DNA from: DRVV01 sp038868255
GTDB taxonomy: Archaea > Thermoproteota > Bathyarchaeia > Bathyarchaeales > Bathycorpusculaceae
Length of the DNA stretch: 16,935 nt
Assembly: GCA_038868255.1 (NCBI GenBank)
Contig: JAWCTJ010000024.1
Span: 1 to 16,935, forward strand
Reading direction: 5' to 3'
In this document: positions 7,781-14,040 of the stretch, one piece after another
Layout of the letters: every line of letters starts with the position of its first letter
How positions within the stretch are numbered: position 1 is the stretch's first letter
Made by a program: the position numbers and the translations under genes
Notes under the pieces: model-generated
The model's input: the letters and a program-made list of their open reading frames with translations, nothing else
Database searches by the model: none
What the model was told of the DNA's origin: nothing

Positions 7781-7857
7781 GCCTCGGTGGCTCAGCCTGG
7801 TAGAGCAGCGGCCTCGTAAGCCGCGGGTCGCGGGATCGAAGCCCGCCCGAGGCTCCA
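7781..7857 (+). tRNA. tRNA-Thr (anticodon CGT)
   Basis: All arms fold without mismatch: acceptor GCCTCGG/CCGAGGC, D stem GCTC/GAGC, anticodon stem GCGGC/GCCGC with loop CTCGTAA (anticodon CGT at 7815-7817, U33 present), 5-nt variable loop, T stem GCGGG/CCCGC, discriminator T and encoded CCA (7855-7857). There is no intron. The T-loop reads ATCGAAG, so position 54 is A, not the nearly universal T. A run of five T (7858-7862) follows directly and fits an archaeal terminator. Confidence 0.96.
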
Positions 7858-7862
7858 TTTTT
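7858..7862 (+). terminator. Poly-T terminator after tRNA-Thr
   Basis: Five consecutive T residues follow the encoded CCA immediately. Archaeal RNA polymerase terminates at such T tracts without a needed hairpin. Confidence 0.55.
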
Positions 7863-7936
7863 CAACTGTGAAATCGGAATGAGATTTAATTCTTATATAT
7901 TGATAACTGATAATTTAATCTAAGTTGGTGCGAAAT

Positions 7937-8293
7937 TTGGTAACTGGGTACTTAGATGGTGAGAGAATTTTTAGGCTTCATGACGACGTCAGGCATGTTA
8001 TTGTTGCGGATTCCATGGGTAATGTTGTTAGGGTTTTCTCTAGAGCTAAAAGGGAGTGGCCCCCCGAAGTTCAGAGACAGTTTTCAGGCTTAATGGCCGC
8101 CATTGTTATTGGTTTAAGCGAAAAGGTCCGTGACATCGCGGGTGAGGTGGAGTACGTTTTTGTTAGCCATGGAAAACTCAACATAGTGATATGTAAGTCG
8201 CCGAAGAATTACCTTTATCTTGTCTCTACCAGGAAATCTATACCTTGGGACATGGTGGCTAGGCTTGTTGGGTTGATAAAGGAAGAGGGTTAG
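7937..8293 (+). CDS. Small conserved-looking protein of unknown function, possibly Roadblock/profilin-like fold
   Basis: I do not recognise this family with confidence. The protein is about 118 residues with the alternating pattern of a small sensor-like alpha/beta fold: a strand followed by a D-x-x-G turn (VIVADSMGNVVRVF), a long central helix (QFSGLMAAIVIGLSEKVRDIAG), then paired strands (VEYVFVSHGKLNIVICKS, YLYLVSTRK) and a C-terminal helix. Roadblock/LC7 domains look like this, but no signature residue settles it. It is soluble, with no signal peptide or metal motif. TTG 7937 is chosen because GGTG (7927-7930) sits 6 nt upstream. GTG 7928 or TTG 7925 in the same frame remain possible, as a TATA-like TCTTATATAT (7891-7900) predicts a start near 7922. 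It probably forms its own transcript. Confidence 0.65.
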   Translation: MVTGYLDGERIFRLHDDVRHVIVADSMGNVVRVFSRAKREWPPEVQRQFSGLMAAIVIGLSEKVRDIAGEVEYVFVSHGKLNIVICKSPKNYLYLVSTRKSIPWDMVARLVGLIKEEG

Positions 8294-8379
8294 ATTCCGT
8301 TTTGTATTCTTGTTCTTCAAGTATTCAGAAATCTTTATTAAATGTTTAGATTAACGATATTATTGCGAGGACTCTACAT

Positions 8380-8706
8380 ATGCGTCTGTTTCACGGGGAA
8401 AAGCTGAAGTGTCCATATAAGGGCTGCGGGAAATCATTCAGCAAACCTGCGGTAGTCACAGACACCAGCGTGATTCCCCGTGAAACCCATTATGCTTGTC
8501 CTTATTGTATGTCAAAGATAGATGTGATCATCGAGGACGACAAGATCGTAGAGGTTAAGCCAGCTGATTACCCGCGGGTTCTTGATTCCCCGGCTAAGTG
8601 CGCTTATCACTTCGGCTTTCTAAGCACCCTTCCAAAAGAGTCACCTATACCAGACGAGTGCCTGGTATGTCCCAAAGTACTTCAATGCACTATAAGAAGG
8701 CGCTAG
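8380..8706 (+). CDS. Small zinc-ribbon protein of unknown function
   Basis: The 108-residue protein has an N-terminal zinc-ribbon arrangement: C11-x4-C16 (CPYKGC) paired with C40-x2-C43 (CPYC). A central strand region rich in acid and valine follows (IDVIIEDDKIVEV). The C-terminal part carries C74, H77, C94-x2-C97 and C103, the last three within a DECLVCPKVLQC segment, which could bind a second metal or an iron-sulfur cluster. Four plus four potential ligands in 108 residues suggest a nucleic-acid-binding or redox adaptor, but no named family is recognised. The ATG at 8380 is preceded by GCGAGG (8365-8370). A TATA-like TTTATTAAAT (8334-8343) lies upstream. The coding sequence contains a perfect 13-nt inverted repeat (8388-8400 with 8474-8486). 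Confidence 0.75.
   Translation: MRLFHGEKLKCPYKGCGKSFSKPAVVTDTSVIPRETHYACPYCMSKIDVIIEDDKIVEVKPADYPRVLDSPAKCAYHFGFLSTLPKESPIPDECLVCPKVLQCTIRRR
8388..8486. repeat. Perfect 13-nt inverted repeat inside the zinc-ribbon gene
   Basis: GTTTCACGGGGAA (8388-8400) and its exact reverse complement (8474-8486) are separated by 73 nt. The left arm starts 8 nt after the A of the start codon, so pairing in the mRNA would place the early coding region in a long-range stem. Confidence 0.6.
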
Positions 8707-8740
8707 GCACATTACTTTTTCAGGCTTTTATCAAGGAAAC

Positions 8741-8750
8741 ATTTTAAAGC
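8741..8750 (+). promoter_or_regulatory. TATA-like element for tRNA-Pro
   Basis: ATTTTAAAGC is centred 39 nt upstream of the tRNA 5' end (8784), the same spacing as for tRNA-Thr, implying a short leader of about 13 nt. Confidence 0.5.
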
Positions 8751-8783
8751 ATACTGTAATTTTTCTATCAAATAATACAGTGA

Positions 8784-8891
8784 GGGGCTGTCGGCTAGCC
8801 TGGTCTAGGCTTGGAGACTTGGGCTCTCTAAGCGTGTTGGCATCTGCCACGTGCGGGAAAGACCCCGGTTCAAATCCGGGCAGCCCCACCA
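8784..8891 (+). tRNA. tRNA-Pro (anticodon TGG) with a variable-loop intron
   Basis: Acceptor GGGGCTG (8784-8790) pairs with CAGCCCC (8881-8887), followed by discriminator A and encoded CCA (8889-8891). The T arm is CCCGG/CCGGG with loop TTCAAAT. The anticodon stem is GGAGA (8813-8817) with TCTCT (8825-8829, one G-T pair) around loop CTTGGGC, anticodon TGG at 8820-8822. The D stem GGCT/GGCT contains two G-T pairs. Between the anticodon stem and T stem lie 34 nt, far too many for a class I variable loop. Removing 30 nt (8831-8860) leaves a 4-nt variable loop AGAC and a 78-nt tRNA including CCA. The insert is supported by a complete bulge-helix-bulge fold. A TTTT tract lies about 5 nt after CCA. 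Confidence 0.9.
8831..8860 (+). other. Non-canonical BHB intron in tRNA-Pro (between 44 and 45)
   Basis: The central 4-bp helix is TCTC (8825-8828) with GGGA (8855-8858), one G-T pair. Bulges are TAA (8829-8831) and AAG (8859-8861). The intron-side helix is GCGTGT (8832-8837) with ACGTGC (8849-8854), six pairs including two G-T. The exon-side helix is GGG (8821-8823) with CCC (8863-8865) next to one C-A mismatch. Cutting after the second base of each bulge defines this 30-nt intron; cutting after the first base gives the same mature RNA. Confidence 0.8.
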
Positions 8892-8974
8892 TCATTTTCC
8901 GTAGTTTGTTTATATGCAAACAGCTTGTCTATTTTTGTCAATTATTGTGGGCTCTTGGATATCATTTTGCTACG

Positions 8975-10120
8975 CTATATTGGTGGGGGAGGTCTTTCAC
9001 CCAAAATAATTTCTACAATGTGCTCTTTCCATGCGTTTCCAGTTTTTCTCACAACAGTTACCCTTATGATGTTTCCCGGAAGGGTTTTCTCTTCCATGTA
9101 GCTTGCTAAGTCATCTCCGTTTCTTATGCGTGTTCCATTAATCGCCACGATTATGTCATTGGCCTGTAGCTTGCCATCGGATGGTCCGCCATTCACTACT
9201 TCCCGCACTAGCCAACCATACGTTACTTCAGCACCTAAATCCTTTGCAACATAATAATCCACGTCCACTCCCTTTATACCTATATAGGAATGTCCCCGGT
9301 ATCCGCCCGTAGTTACTAATGCTTGTATCTCCTTAAGAAGGGTGTTTGAGGGTATAGCGAAGCCTAATCCTTGGGAATCGCTCACTATAGCCGTGGTTAT
9401 TCCAACAACTTCACCGTTGAGATTCAACAGCGGCCCACCTGAGTTTCCTGGATTTATGGGTGCACTAGTCTGGATCACGTTGGCTATTGCAAATCCTCCA
9501 GTGTATTCTTCAGCTATTGTTCGACGTAGGGCGCTCACCACACCGCTAGTCATTGAACCCACAAGCCCATAGGGGTTACCAATAGCTATAACCGGATCAC
9601 CGACTTTCAACGTTGAGGAACTAACAACCTTCAAGGGCCTAAATTTATCCCTTGGAACTTTGCCTTCAACTGAAAGCACCGCTAAGTCCGCGTAGGGATC
9701 CTTTCCCAACATCTTGGCCGAGTACCCCTCTCCATCCCTAAAGGTTACACTTATTTCAACAGCTCCATGAACCACATGATAATTCGTGACTATGACCATT
9801 CGTCCAGTGAAATTGTAAATGAAGCCGGAGCCCTTAGCGAAACTGCCGCCGCTCTTCTTGACGGAGACAAGCACAACTGAATCCTTGACCTTCTCATATA
9901 ACTCGGAAAGTGAAGTGCCATTCTGATAAACCGTGAAATTTTGGTAGAGAATTTCCTGTGAACCCCAAAGTTCAGAAACTTGATTCTGGAGTTCTGATAC
10001 CCTGTTTTCTAGACTCCTAATTTGCTGGAGTGAAACATATGCGCTGGCAACCCCGCCGATGACAAGTCCAGCTATAAACAGAAGTGCTAGAAAGCTGCGT
10101 GTGGTCTGTTGCACGTACAT
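8975..10120 (-). CDS. Membrane-anchored HtrA/DegP-like serine protease with PDZ domain
   Basis: The 381-residue protein starts with a short basic segment and one hydrophobic helix (about 9-29), which should anchor it with the rest outside the cytoplasm. A short coiled coil (about 31-55, QQIRSLENRVSELQNQVSEL) may trimerise it. The trypsin-like domain has the full triad: H115 in TNYHVV, D145 in DPYADLAVL and S227 in PGNSGGP. A single PDZ domain covers about 272-373 (GYRGHSYIGIKG; ANDIIVAINGT). The tail is RPPPPI. The family degrades or refolds damaged envelope proteins and is rare and patchy in archaea compared with bacteria. The ATG at 10120 has GGGTGA 7 nt upstream and a TATA-like TTATTTAAT near 10155-10163. 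It therefore seems to have its own promoter, despite lying 61 bp behind the MFS gene. Confidence 0.93.
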   Translation of the reverse strand: MYVQQTTRSFLALLFIAGLVIGGVASAYVSLQQIRSLENRVSELQNQVSELWGSQEILYQNFTVYQNGTSLSELYEKVKDSVVLVSVKKSGGSFAKGSGFIYNFTGRMVIVTNYHVVHGAVEISVTFRDGEGYSAKMLGKDPYADLAVLSVEGKVPRDKFRPLKVVSSSTLKVGDPVIAIGNPYGLVGSMTSGVVSALRRTIAEEYTGGFAIANVIQTSAPINPGNSGGPLLNLNGEVVGITTAIVSDSQGLGFAIPSNTLLKEIQALVTTGGYRGHSYIGIKGVDVDYYVAKDLGAEVTYGWLVREVVNGGPSDGKLQANDIIVAINGTRIRNGDDLASYMEEKTLPGNIIRVTVVRKTGNAWKEHIVEIILGERPPPPI

Positions 10121-10181
10121 GCATCGTTCACCCTAAGGACAACCAGCACTTCTGATTAAATAAGGGTTCTCATACGAGATG

Positions 10182-11360
10182 TTATTCAAAATGTCTGAGA
10201 AATGATAGTAATGCTATTGAAAATAAGGCTATTATAGATACTGTGAATAGATGGTGGGGTGAGATCTCATATATAAGTCCCCCGACATAAGGGGCTAGGA
10301 AGGAGCTGAACATGCTAACCGTCTGCGGAATTGATATCCACCGTGCTCTCTTATGCTCCGGCGCCATTGGCCCTACAACCGCGCTCATCAGCGACCATGT
10401 TATGTAGGATGCGCCTAAGAGGAAAAAGGCTATTAACAGAACATAAATGCAGCCCGAGCTTAATAGCAGAAGCAGTGAGCTGCCGCATAGAATCATTGAG
10501 GCTGCGACTGCATAACTTTTCCTCCATCGGTCTCCAAGTCTTCCCAGAAGAAGTCCCAGAACAGCTGAGCCGAAGAATGAAACGGATCCAAGCAAGCCTA
10601 TCTTAAAATCGCCATACCCATAAGCATCCCAGAGGAACTTTGGAATGAACTGGCGGAACATCATTGTGACAAATGTTACAAGAGCGAAGAAGGCGGAAAG
10701 TAAAACAAGCTTCTCCATTCTGGTAGAATTTCCGGAAGCATTGTTGTTGCTTTGCAGATGCAGCTGCGGACGTTGGCTACGTATCATCGTAAGTATCAAA
10801 CAAGCCGCAGTGTAAAATAGAAATGAGACGTAGAAAACTCTTTGCATCCCGATAATATCGGCTAGGTATCCTCCTACAGCGGGCGAGAAAATATAGCCTA
10901 TAGACCATGATGCTGATAGAACCGTAAAGGTTAATGTGAGTTTGTTTTTGTCAGCTGTGGACACAACGTAAGCGGTTGATGTGGGACCGCTAAGCCAGAA
11001 ACCCCAAAGGATCATTCCGGGCAGCATCTGAACCCAGTTCTCAGCAAGGGAAAACAGCAGCGGCGCAGGTATCCAAGCCAACCATCCGGCAATCATAACC
11101 TTTTTCCGGTCATATTTGTCGGCGATGATTCCTGCTATAAGCAACGTTGTGGCGGACACGAGGAAAGTTACAGTATATAGCATTCCCATCTCGGAGGCGC
11201 TTGCTCCTAAATGTTCAGTTATGTAGTATGGCAGCAAATAGGCGAAGAGTCCATCTCCGAAGGCTCCTATGAAGTTTGAAATGAAAATCAGTTTTAAATC
11301 GATATTCAGCACTTCGAAAGGTAGAATGAAACGCAGCGTCCTTCTGTATGCTGTGGACAA
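10182..11360 (-). CDS. Major facilitator superfamily transporter
   Basis: The 392-residue protein has about 11-12 hydrophobic segments in two halves joined by a polar loop near residues 195-215 (SQRPQLHLQSNNNASGNSTR). MFS motif A appears after helix 2 (GIIADKYDRKKVM, 77-89) and in weaker form in the second half (GRLGDRWRKS). N-terminal FIGAFGDGLFAYLLPYY matches helix 1. It would exchange a small solute across the cell membrane; the substrate cannot be inferred, though the general style resembles drug or sugar efflux proteins. The start TTG at 11360 is uncertain: the upstream AAGGGAAG is a weak SD and a GTG lies 16 codons in. A TATA-like TTTTATTAAA (11401-11410, minus strand) predicts a leader of about 20 nt. 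Confidence 0.88.
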   Translation of the reverse strand: MSTAYRRTLRFILPFEVLNIDLKLIFISNFIGAFGDGLFAYLLPYYITEHLGASASEMGMLYTVTFLVSATTLLIAGIIADKYDRKKVMIAGWLAWIPAPLLFSLAENWVQMLPGMILWGFWLSGPTSTAYVVSTADKNKLTLTFTVLSASWSIGYIFSPAVGGYLADIIGMQRVFYVSFLFYTAACLILTMIRSQRPQLHLQSNNNASGNSTRMEKLVLLSAFFALVTFVTMMFRQFIPKFLWDAYGYGDFKIGLLGSVSFFGSAVLGLLLGRLGDRWRKSYAVAASMILCGSSLLLLLSSGCIYVLLIAFFLLGASYITWSLMSAVVGPMAPEHKRARWISIPQTVSMFSSFLAPYVGGLIYEISPHHLFTVSIIALFSIALLSFLRHFE

Positions 11361-11459
11361 ATATCTTCCCTTGCTCGTTTAGTCATATAGCCAAAAATCG
11401 TTTAATAAAAGATAATTGTCCCTCTGAAGTCTTTTAGAATGTAAGAAAATGATAGGGCG

Positions 11460-12458
11460 CTAAGTTCTTCTGTCAATAATGTCTAATGCGTCAGGGCCTG
11501 TTCCTATGAGCACCACGGGTATGCCTACCTGTTTTTCAACTTCTTTTATGAACTCTTTAGCTTCCCCGGGCAGTTCATCATATGACCTTGCACCTCTGCA
11601 GCTTGGATATAATGCGTCAAGTTTTGTTAGTGCTGCTTGAGTTGCTCCATTTATTACAGCGGCTCTTTTAGCTATTTCAAAGTTGAAGGGGGCTGATCGT
11701 CTTTCGCGTCCAGTTCCAGCGGCAACCTCAAACCACCCCCTTTTGACAGCCTCATCCTTAGAGATTTCACCAGGTAGAGGCCCAGCGCCAACCCTCGTCA
11801 TAAAAGCCTTGTAGACCAGTAGAACCTCATCCACCCTTGTTGGTCCAACACCGGCTTCTGAGCATATGGCTGACGCGCTTGTATCTCTCCCTGTAACATA
11901 TGGGTATGTGCCGAAAAAGAGCGATAGCATGAAGCCTTGAGTGCCCTCCAGTATCACTTTTTTCCCCGTGTCTATTGCCTCATTAACTTCTTTTGCCACG
12001 TCCGTTAGGTATGGCTGAAGCTCAGGTATGTCCTTTGCCAGTTTCGCGGTTCTCCTAACTCGTTCCTCGATGGCTGGGCCCACACCCCACCCTGTGGTGC
12101 CGATGCCTCTAAGGTGTGAGCTTGTCTTATCCTGCTGTGAGTGCTTCTCCTCAATTATTGAAGCCTGATGATCTACTCCTACACGGTTTCTAACGTTTGT
12201 CTCATTAACCTCTTCTAGAAATCTTCCAACATGGACGTTTGAACCTGCTCCTATGAGAAGTCGGCATCCTTCGTAGACAAAGGTGGCTGGCACCATATGT
12301 AATGCGTAGCGTTTTCCCTCAAACCATACGGTGTGCGCAGCGTTAACGGATCCCGTCCTGACGCATACGTCTATTTTGTCCTTAAGAGCCAGATAGGAGA
12401 TTATCTTTCCCTTACCTTCATCTCCCCAGAAGGCTCCGGCTATCACGGTGCATGGCAT
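11460..12458 (-). CDS. purA: Adenylosuccinate synthetase PurA (short archaeal form)
   Basis: The 332-residue protein catalyses IMP + aspartate + GTP to adenylosuccinate, the first committed step to AMP. The GTP-binding loop WGDEGKGK (11-18) includes catalytic D13; the second catalytic residue is H42 in NAAHTVW. Further motifs are RGIGTTGWGVGP, EGTQGFMLSL, GTYPYVTGRDTSA, VTRVGAGPLPGE-like (near VYKAFMTRVGAGPLP), TGRERR and LTKLD. It is about 90-100 residues shorter than bacterial PurA, as is usual in archaea. The residue before H42 is alanine, not the usual glycine. ATG 12458 is chosen because GGTGG lies 5-6 nt upstream; an in-frame TTG at 12476 lies before that site. A TATA-like TCTTAAATACG lies near 12490-12500. 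Confidence 0.95.
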   Translation of the reverse strand: MPCTVIAGAFWGDEGKGKIISYLALKDKIDVCVRTGSVNAAHTVWFEGKRYALHMVPATFVYEGCRLLIGAGSNVHVGRFLEEVNETNVRNRVGVDHQASIIEEKHSQQDKTSSHLRGIGTTGWGVGPAIEERVRRTAKLAKDIPELQPYLTDVAKEVNEAIDTGKKVILEGTQGFMLSLFFGTYPYVTGRDTSASAICSEAGVGPTRVDEVLLVYKAFMTRVGAGPLPGEISKDEAVKRGWFEVAAGTGRERRSAPFNFEIAKRAAVINGATQAALTKLDALYPSCRGARSYDELPGEAKEFIKEVEKQVGIPVVLIGTGPDALDIIDRRT

Positions 12459-12534
12459 TTTATCCACCGACAACAAAATCTGCCCAATCGTATTTAAGAT
12501 TGTTTGAACTTTTCGTTTAAATAGCCCATTGCAT

Positions 12535-12558
12535 TAGGCGAATTTAAATAATCGCCTA
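12535..12558 (-). terminator. Possible hairpin after the LSm-like gene
   Basis: TAGGCGA (12535-12541) and TCGCCTA (12552-12558) form a perfect 7-bp stem with a 10-nt A/T loop, 7 nt beyond the stop codon of the gene at 12566-12826. It could be a 3'-end stabiliser or terminator, or an operator ahead of purA. Confidence 0.4.
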
Positions 12559-12565
12559 TCTGAGT

Positions 12566-12826
12566 TTAGCCGCATTTCTCACTGGAGGAAAAAATTAGAT
12601 TCAAGTCTACGAGTTTCATCCAAGCAATGCTCTTAAGAGGCACTTGTAGTTGCCTCGTATTTCCATAAGGGATGCACCTGAGGAGAATTTCTCTTCTATT
12701 TGGATCTCTCTGAACTTCTTCAAGTCGAACGTTCACTATTACTGATCCATCCTTCAAATGCAAGTTGACATTCCTGCCTAGGAGGGATTTAGCAACGTTT
12801 ATGTTAAAACCCTTTATGTTCACCAT
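12566..12826 (-). CDS. Small LSm/Sm-fold-like protein, function unknown
   Basis: The 86-residue protein shows the strand order of an Sm-like barrel: an N-terminal helix (AKSLLGRNV), NLHLKDGSVIVNVRLEEV with the central D-G turn expected of the Sm1 motif, then REILLRCIP, RQLQVPLKSIAWMKLVD. Sm proteins bind RNA as rings, but the Sm2 signature (I-R-G) is not clear, so this is a fold-level guess. The SD AAGGAGG (12840-12834) is 7 nt before the ATG. The first 7 nt overlap the end of the small zinc-protein gene upstream, which implies translational coupling. The last residues (SSSEKCG) are polar and probably disordered. Confidence 0.72.
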   Translation of the reverse strand: MVNIKGFNINVAKSLLGRNVNLHLKDGSVIVNVRLEEVQRDPNRREILLRCIPYGNTRQLQVPLKSIAWMKLVDLNLIFSSSEKCG

Positions 12827-12957
12827 TCTAAATCCTCCTTAGCTATTTTACCCCAGCAGCTTTTGCATATGGGAAGTTTATCGCCGTCAAGCACGATGTA
12901 TACTTCGATATTGTCATTTCTGCATCCCTTTTTCCACGGATTTCTGCAATGCTCCAT
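12820..12957 (-). CDS. 45-residue zinc-binding mini-protein
   Basis: This short frame reads ATG at 12957 to TGA at 12820. The product has four cysteines in a zinc-knuckle arrangement: C4-x7-C12 and C31-x2-C34, with a strand-turn-strand between (EVYIVLDGDKLPI). It ends KEDLEW. Its last codons contain the strong SD of the LSm-like gene, and its stop overlaps that gene's ATG, an arrangement typical of a real upstream cistron. An in-frame GTG at 12969 could extend it by four residues. No strong SD precedes it. The family is not recognised; a small RNA- or protein-binding zinc ribbon is the likeliest reading. Confidence 0.68.
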   Translation of the reverse strand: MEHCRNPWKKGCRNDNIEVYIVLDGDKLPICKSCWGKIAKEDLEW

Positions 12958-13051
12958 AATCGTTCCCACTGTGCAGTCTCTTAAGTTGTCCTTTTAAGCT
13001 TCTTCATGAAACGTATTCCTGGCCAAGGGAGAGAGGCGAGTTAAAGTGGAG

Positions 13052-13582
13052 TTAGACTGTAATGATTTCTGGGGAAATATCCTCCATTGTTATCTTGAGC
13101 ATTCCCACCGTCGGCTTGGATATGAACGGTGGTATGGGATTTGTGGGACTTCCAGGGTTTATGAACAGGATGTTTTCCTCCCATCTTATGTTCGGATGAT
13201 GCGTGTGTCCATAAACAAGCACGTTTAATTTGTGCTGTTTTGCTATTTCCTTCATTTTCGCTATTCCAAACATGGTTCCAGGGTCATGCATAATCCCAAT
13301 TTTCCAGTTAAAAATCCTGCATGAGTTTATCTTTTGCAGTTTACCCCGAACTTCAGGTCCATCCATGTTCCCGTACACGGCTATAACTGGCGCTAACTGC
13401 TCAAGCTGATCTATTACAATCAAGTCCACTAGATCGCCTGCATGCAGTATGCAGTCGGCTTTTTCGAAGATTTCAAATACTCTTCTTGGAATCTCCCTGG
13501 CACGGGAGGGCACATGAGTGTCTGATATTAGCCCCACAGTCTTTACTCGGTTAGCTTCGCATGGCATTCGTAGAAACTCCAT
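13052..13582 (-). CDS. YfcE/MJ0936-type metallophosphoesterase
   Basis: The 176-residue protein has the calcineurin-like phosphoesterase motifs: GLISDTH (17-23), LHAGD (46-50), YGNMD (70-74), IMHDPG (97-102) and YGHTHHP (124-130), then NPGSPTNP (142-149). The Asp, His and Asn residues bind two metal ions. Members of the YfcE/MJ0936 group hydrolyse phosphodiesters in vitro; the natural substrate is unknown. The start is uncertain: ATG 13582 lies about 23 nt from a TATA-like TTATAA (13601-13606), compatible with a nearly leaderless transcript. ATG 13567 has GGAG nine nt upstream. The fold begins at residue 13, so either start gives a complete enzyme. Confidence 0.92.
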   Translation of the reverse strand: MEFLRMPCEANRVKTVGLISDTHVPSRAREIPRRVFEIFEKADCILHAGDLVDLIVIDQLEQLAPVIAVYGNMDGPEVRGKLQKINSCRIFNWKIGIMHDPGTMFGIAKMKEIAKQHKLNVLVYGHTHHPNIRWEENILFINPGSPTNPIPPFISKPTVGMLKITMEDISPEIITV

Positions 13583-13631
13583 TAGTTGTGGTGGCGTCGC
13601 TTATAATTGTGTGTGCATGCGCAAATAAATG

Positions 13632-14003
13632 TTAGTGAGCATGGCTGTGTGCCGACATTAGACGGGGCTTGTCCCATTTGTGGAAGATATGGCCCAATCT
13701 TTTCCGTTTGATCCACAAAAACGCCATAATTATCAAGCAGCATCCAACAAAGTCGCTCAAGAAGGGTTCAGGAAAGGCTATGAGGAATATTCCTGCTTTC
13801 ATCAGTCTCGAAGCCTTTACGTCCACCTCTGGAGCATTGAAAACTCTGGTTAAAAAATGCTCCAGCTTATAATTCACCATGTTATTGAAGTGGTTAATGT
13901 TCATCAGTTTCCCCTTGAGGTATTCTCTATTCTCCTGTGAAAGGAAGTACCATAAGGAATAATTGAGGAGAAAGGCCCAAGCAAGCATGCATAGCCCCAG
14001 CAT
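13632..14003 (-). CDS. Small membrane protein of unknown function
   Basis: The 123-residue protein is not recognised. Two hydrophobic segments are seen, about 1-21 (LGLCMLAWAFLLNYSLWYFL) and 69-95 (KAGIFLIAFPEPFL to IIMAFLWI). Between them lies a polar, probably helical stretch (34-68). The tail is basic then histidine-rich (RKRLGHIFHKW, ending AHSHAH), which might bind metal. The ATG at 14003 lacks a clear SD. A second candidate is ATG 13904 (residue 34), which has AAGGGGA a few nt upstream but would delete the first membrane helix. A near-perfect 25-bp dyad sits 12 nt upstream of the ATG. Confidence 0.6.
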   Translation of the reverse strand: MLGLCMLAWAFLLNYSLWYFLSQENREYLKGKLMNINHFNNMVNYKLEHFLTRVFNAPEVDVKASRLMKAGIFLIAFPEPFLSDFVGCCLIIMAFLWIKRKRLGHIFHKWDKPRLMSAHSHAH

Positions 14004-14015
14004 GCTGTTGCCAAC

Positions 14016-14040
14016 TGTACCCGTGCTCTACATGGGTACA
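14016..14040. promoter_or_regulatory. 10-bp hairpin/dyad at the predicted start site of the small membrane protein gene
   Basis: TGTACCCGTG (14016-14025) pairs with CATGGGTACA (14031-14040), nine Watson-Crick pairs and one G-T, around CTCTA. A TATA-like AATATATAAT (14061-14070) places the minus-strand transcript start near 14039, at the edge of this dyad. It could be an operator covering the start site or a hairpin in the 5' leader. Confidence 0.55.

Noticed and set aside
8809..8833. A 9-bp hairpin GCTTGGAGA/TCTCTAAGC read as an independent element or terminator
   Set aside because: It is the anticodon stem-loop extended by chance pairing of flanking bases; the cloverleaf and BHB explain these bases better.
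8784..8891. Class II tRNA (Leu/Ser) with a long variable arm
   Set aside because: The 34-nt region exceeds any normal variable arm. The anticodon loop CTTGGGC gives TGG (Pro), and the BHB fold accounts for the extra bases.
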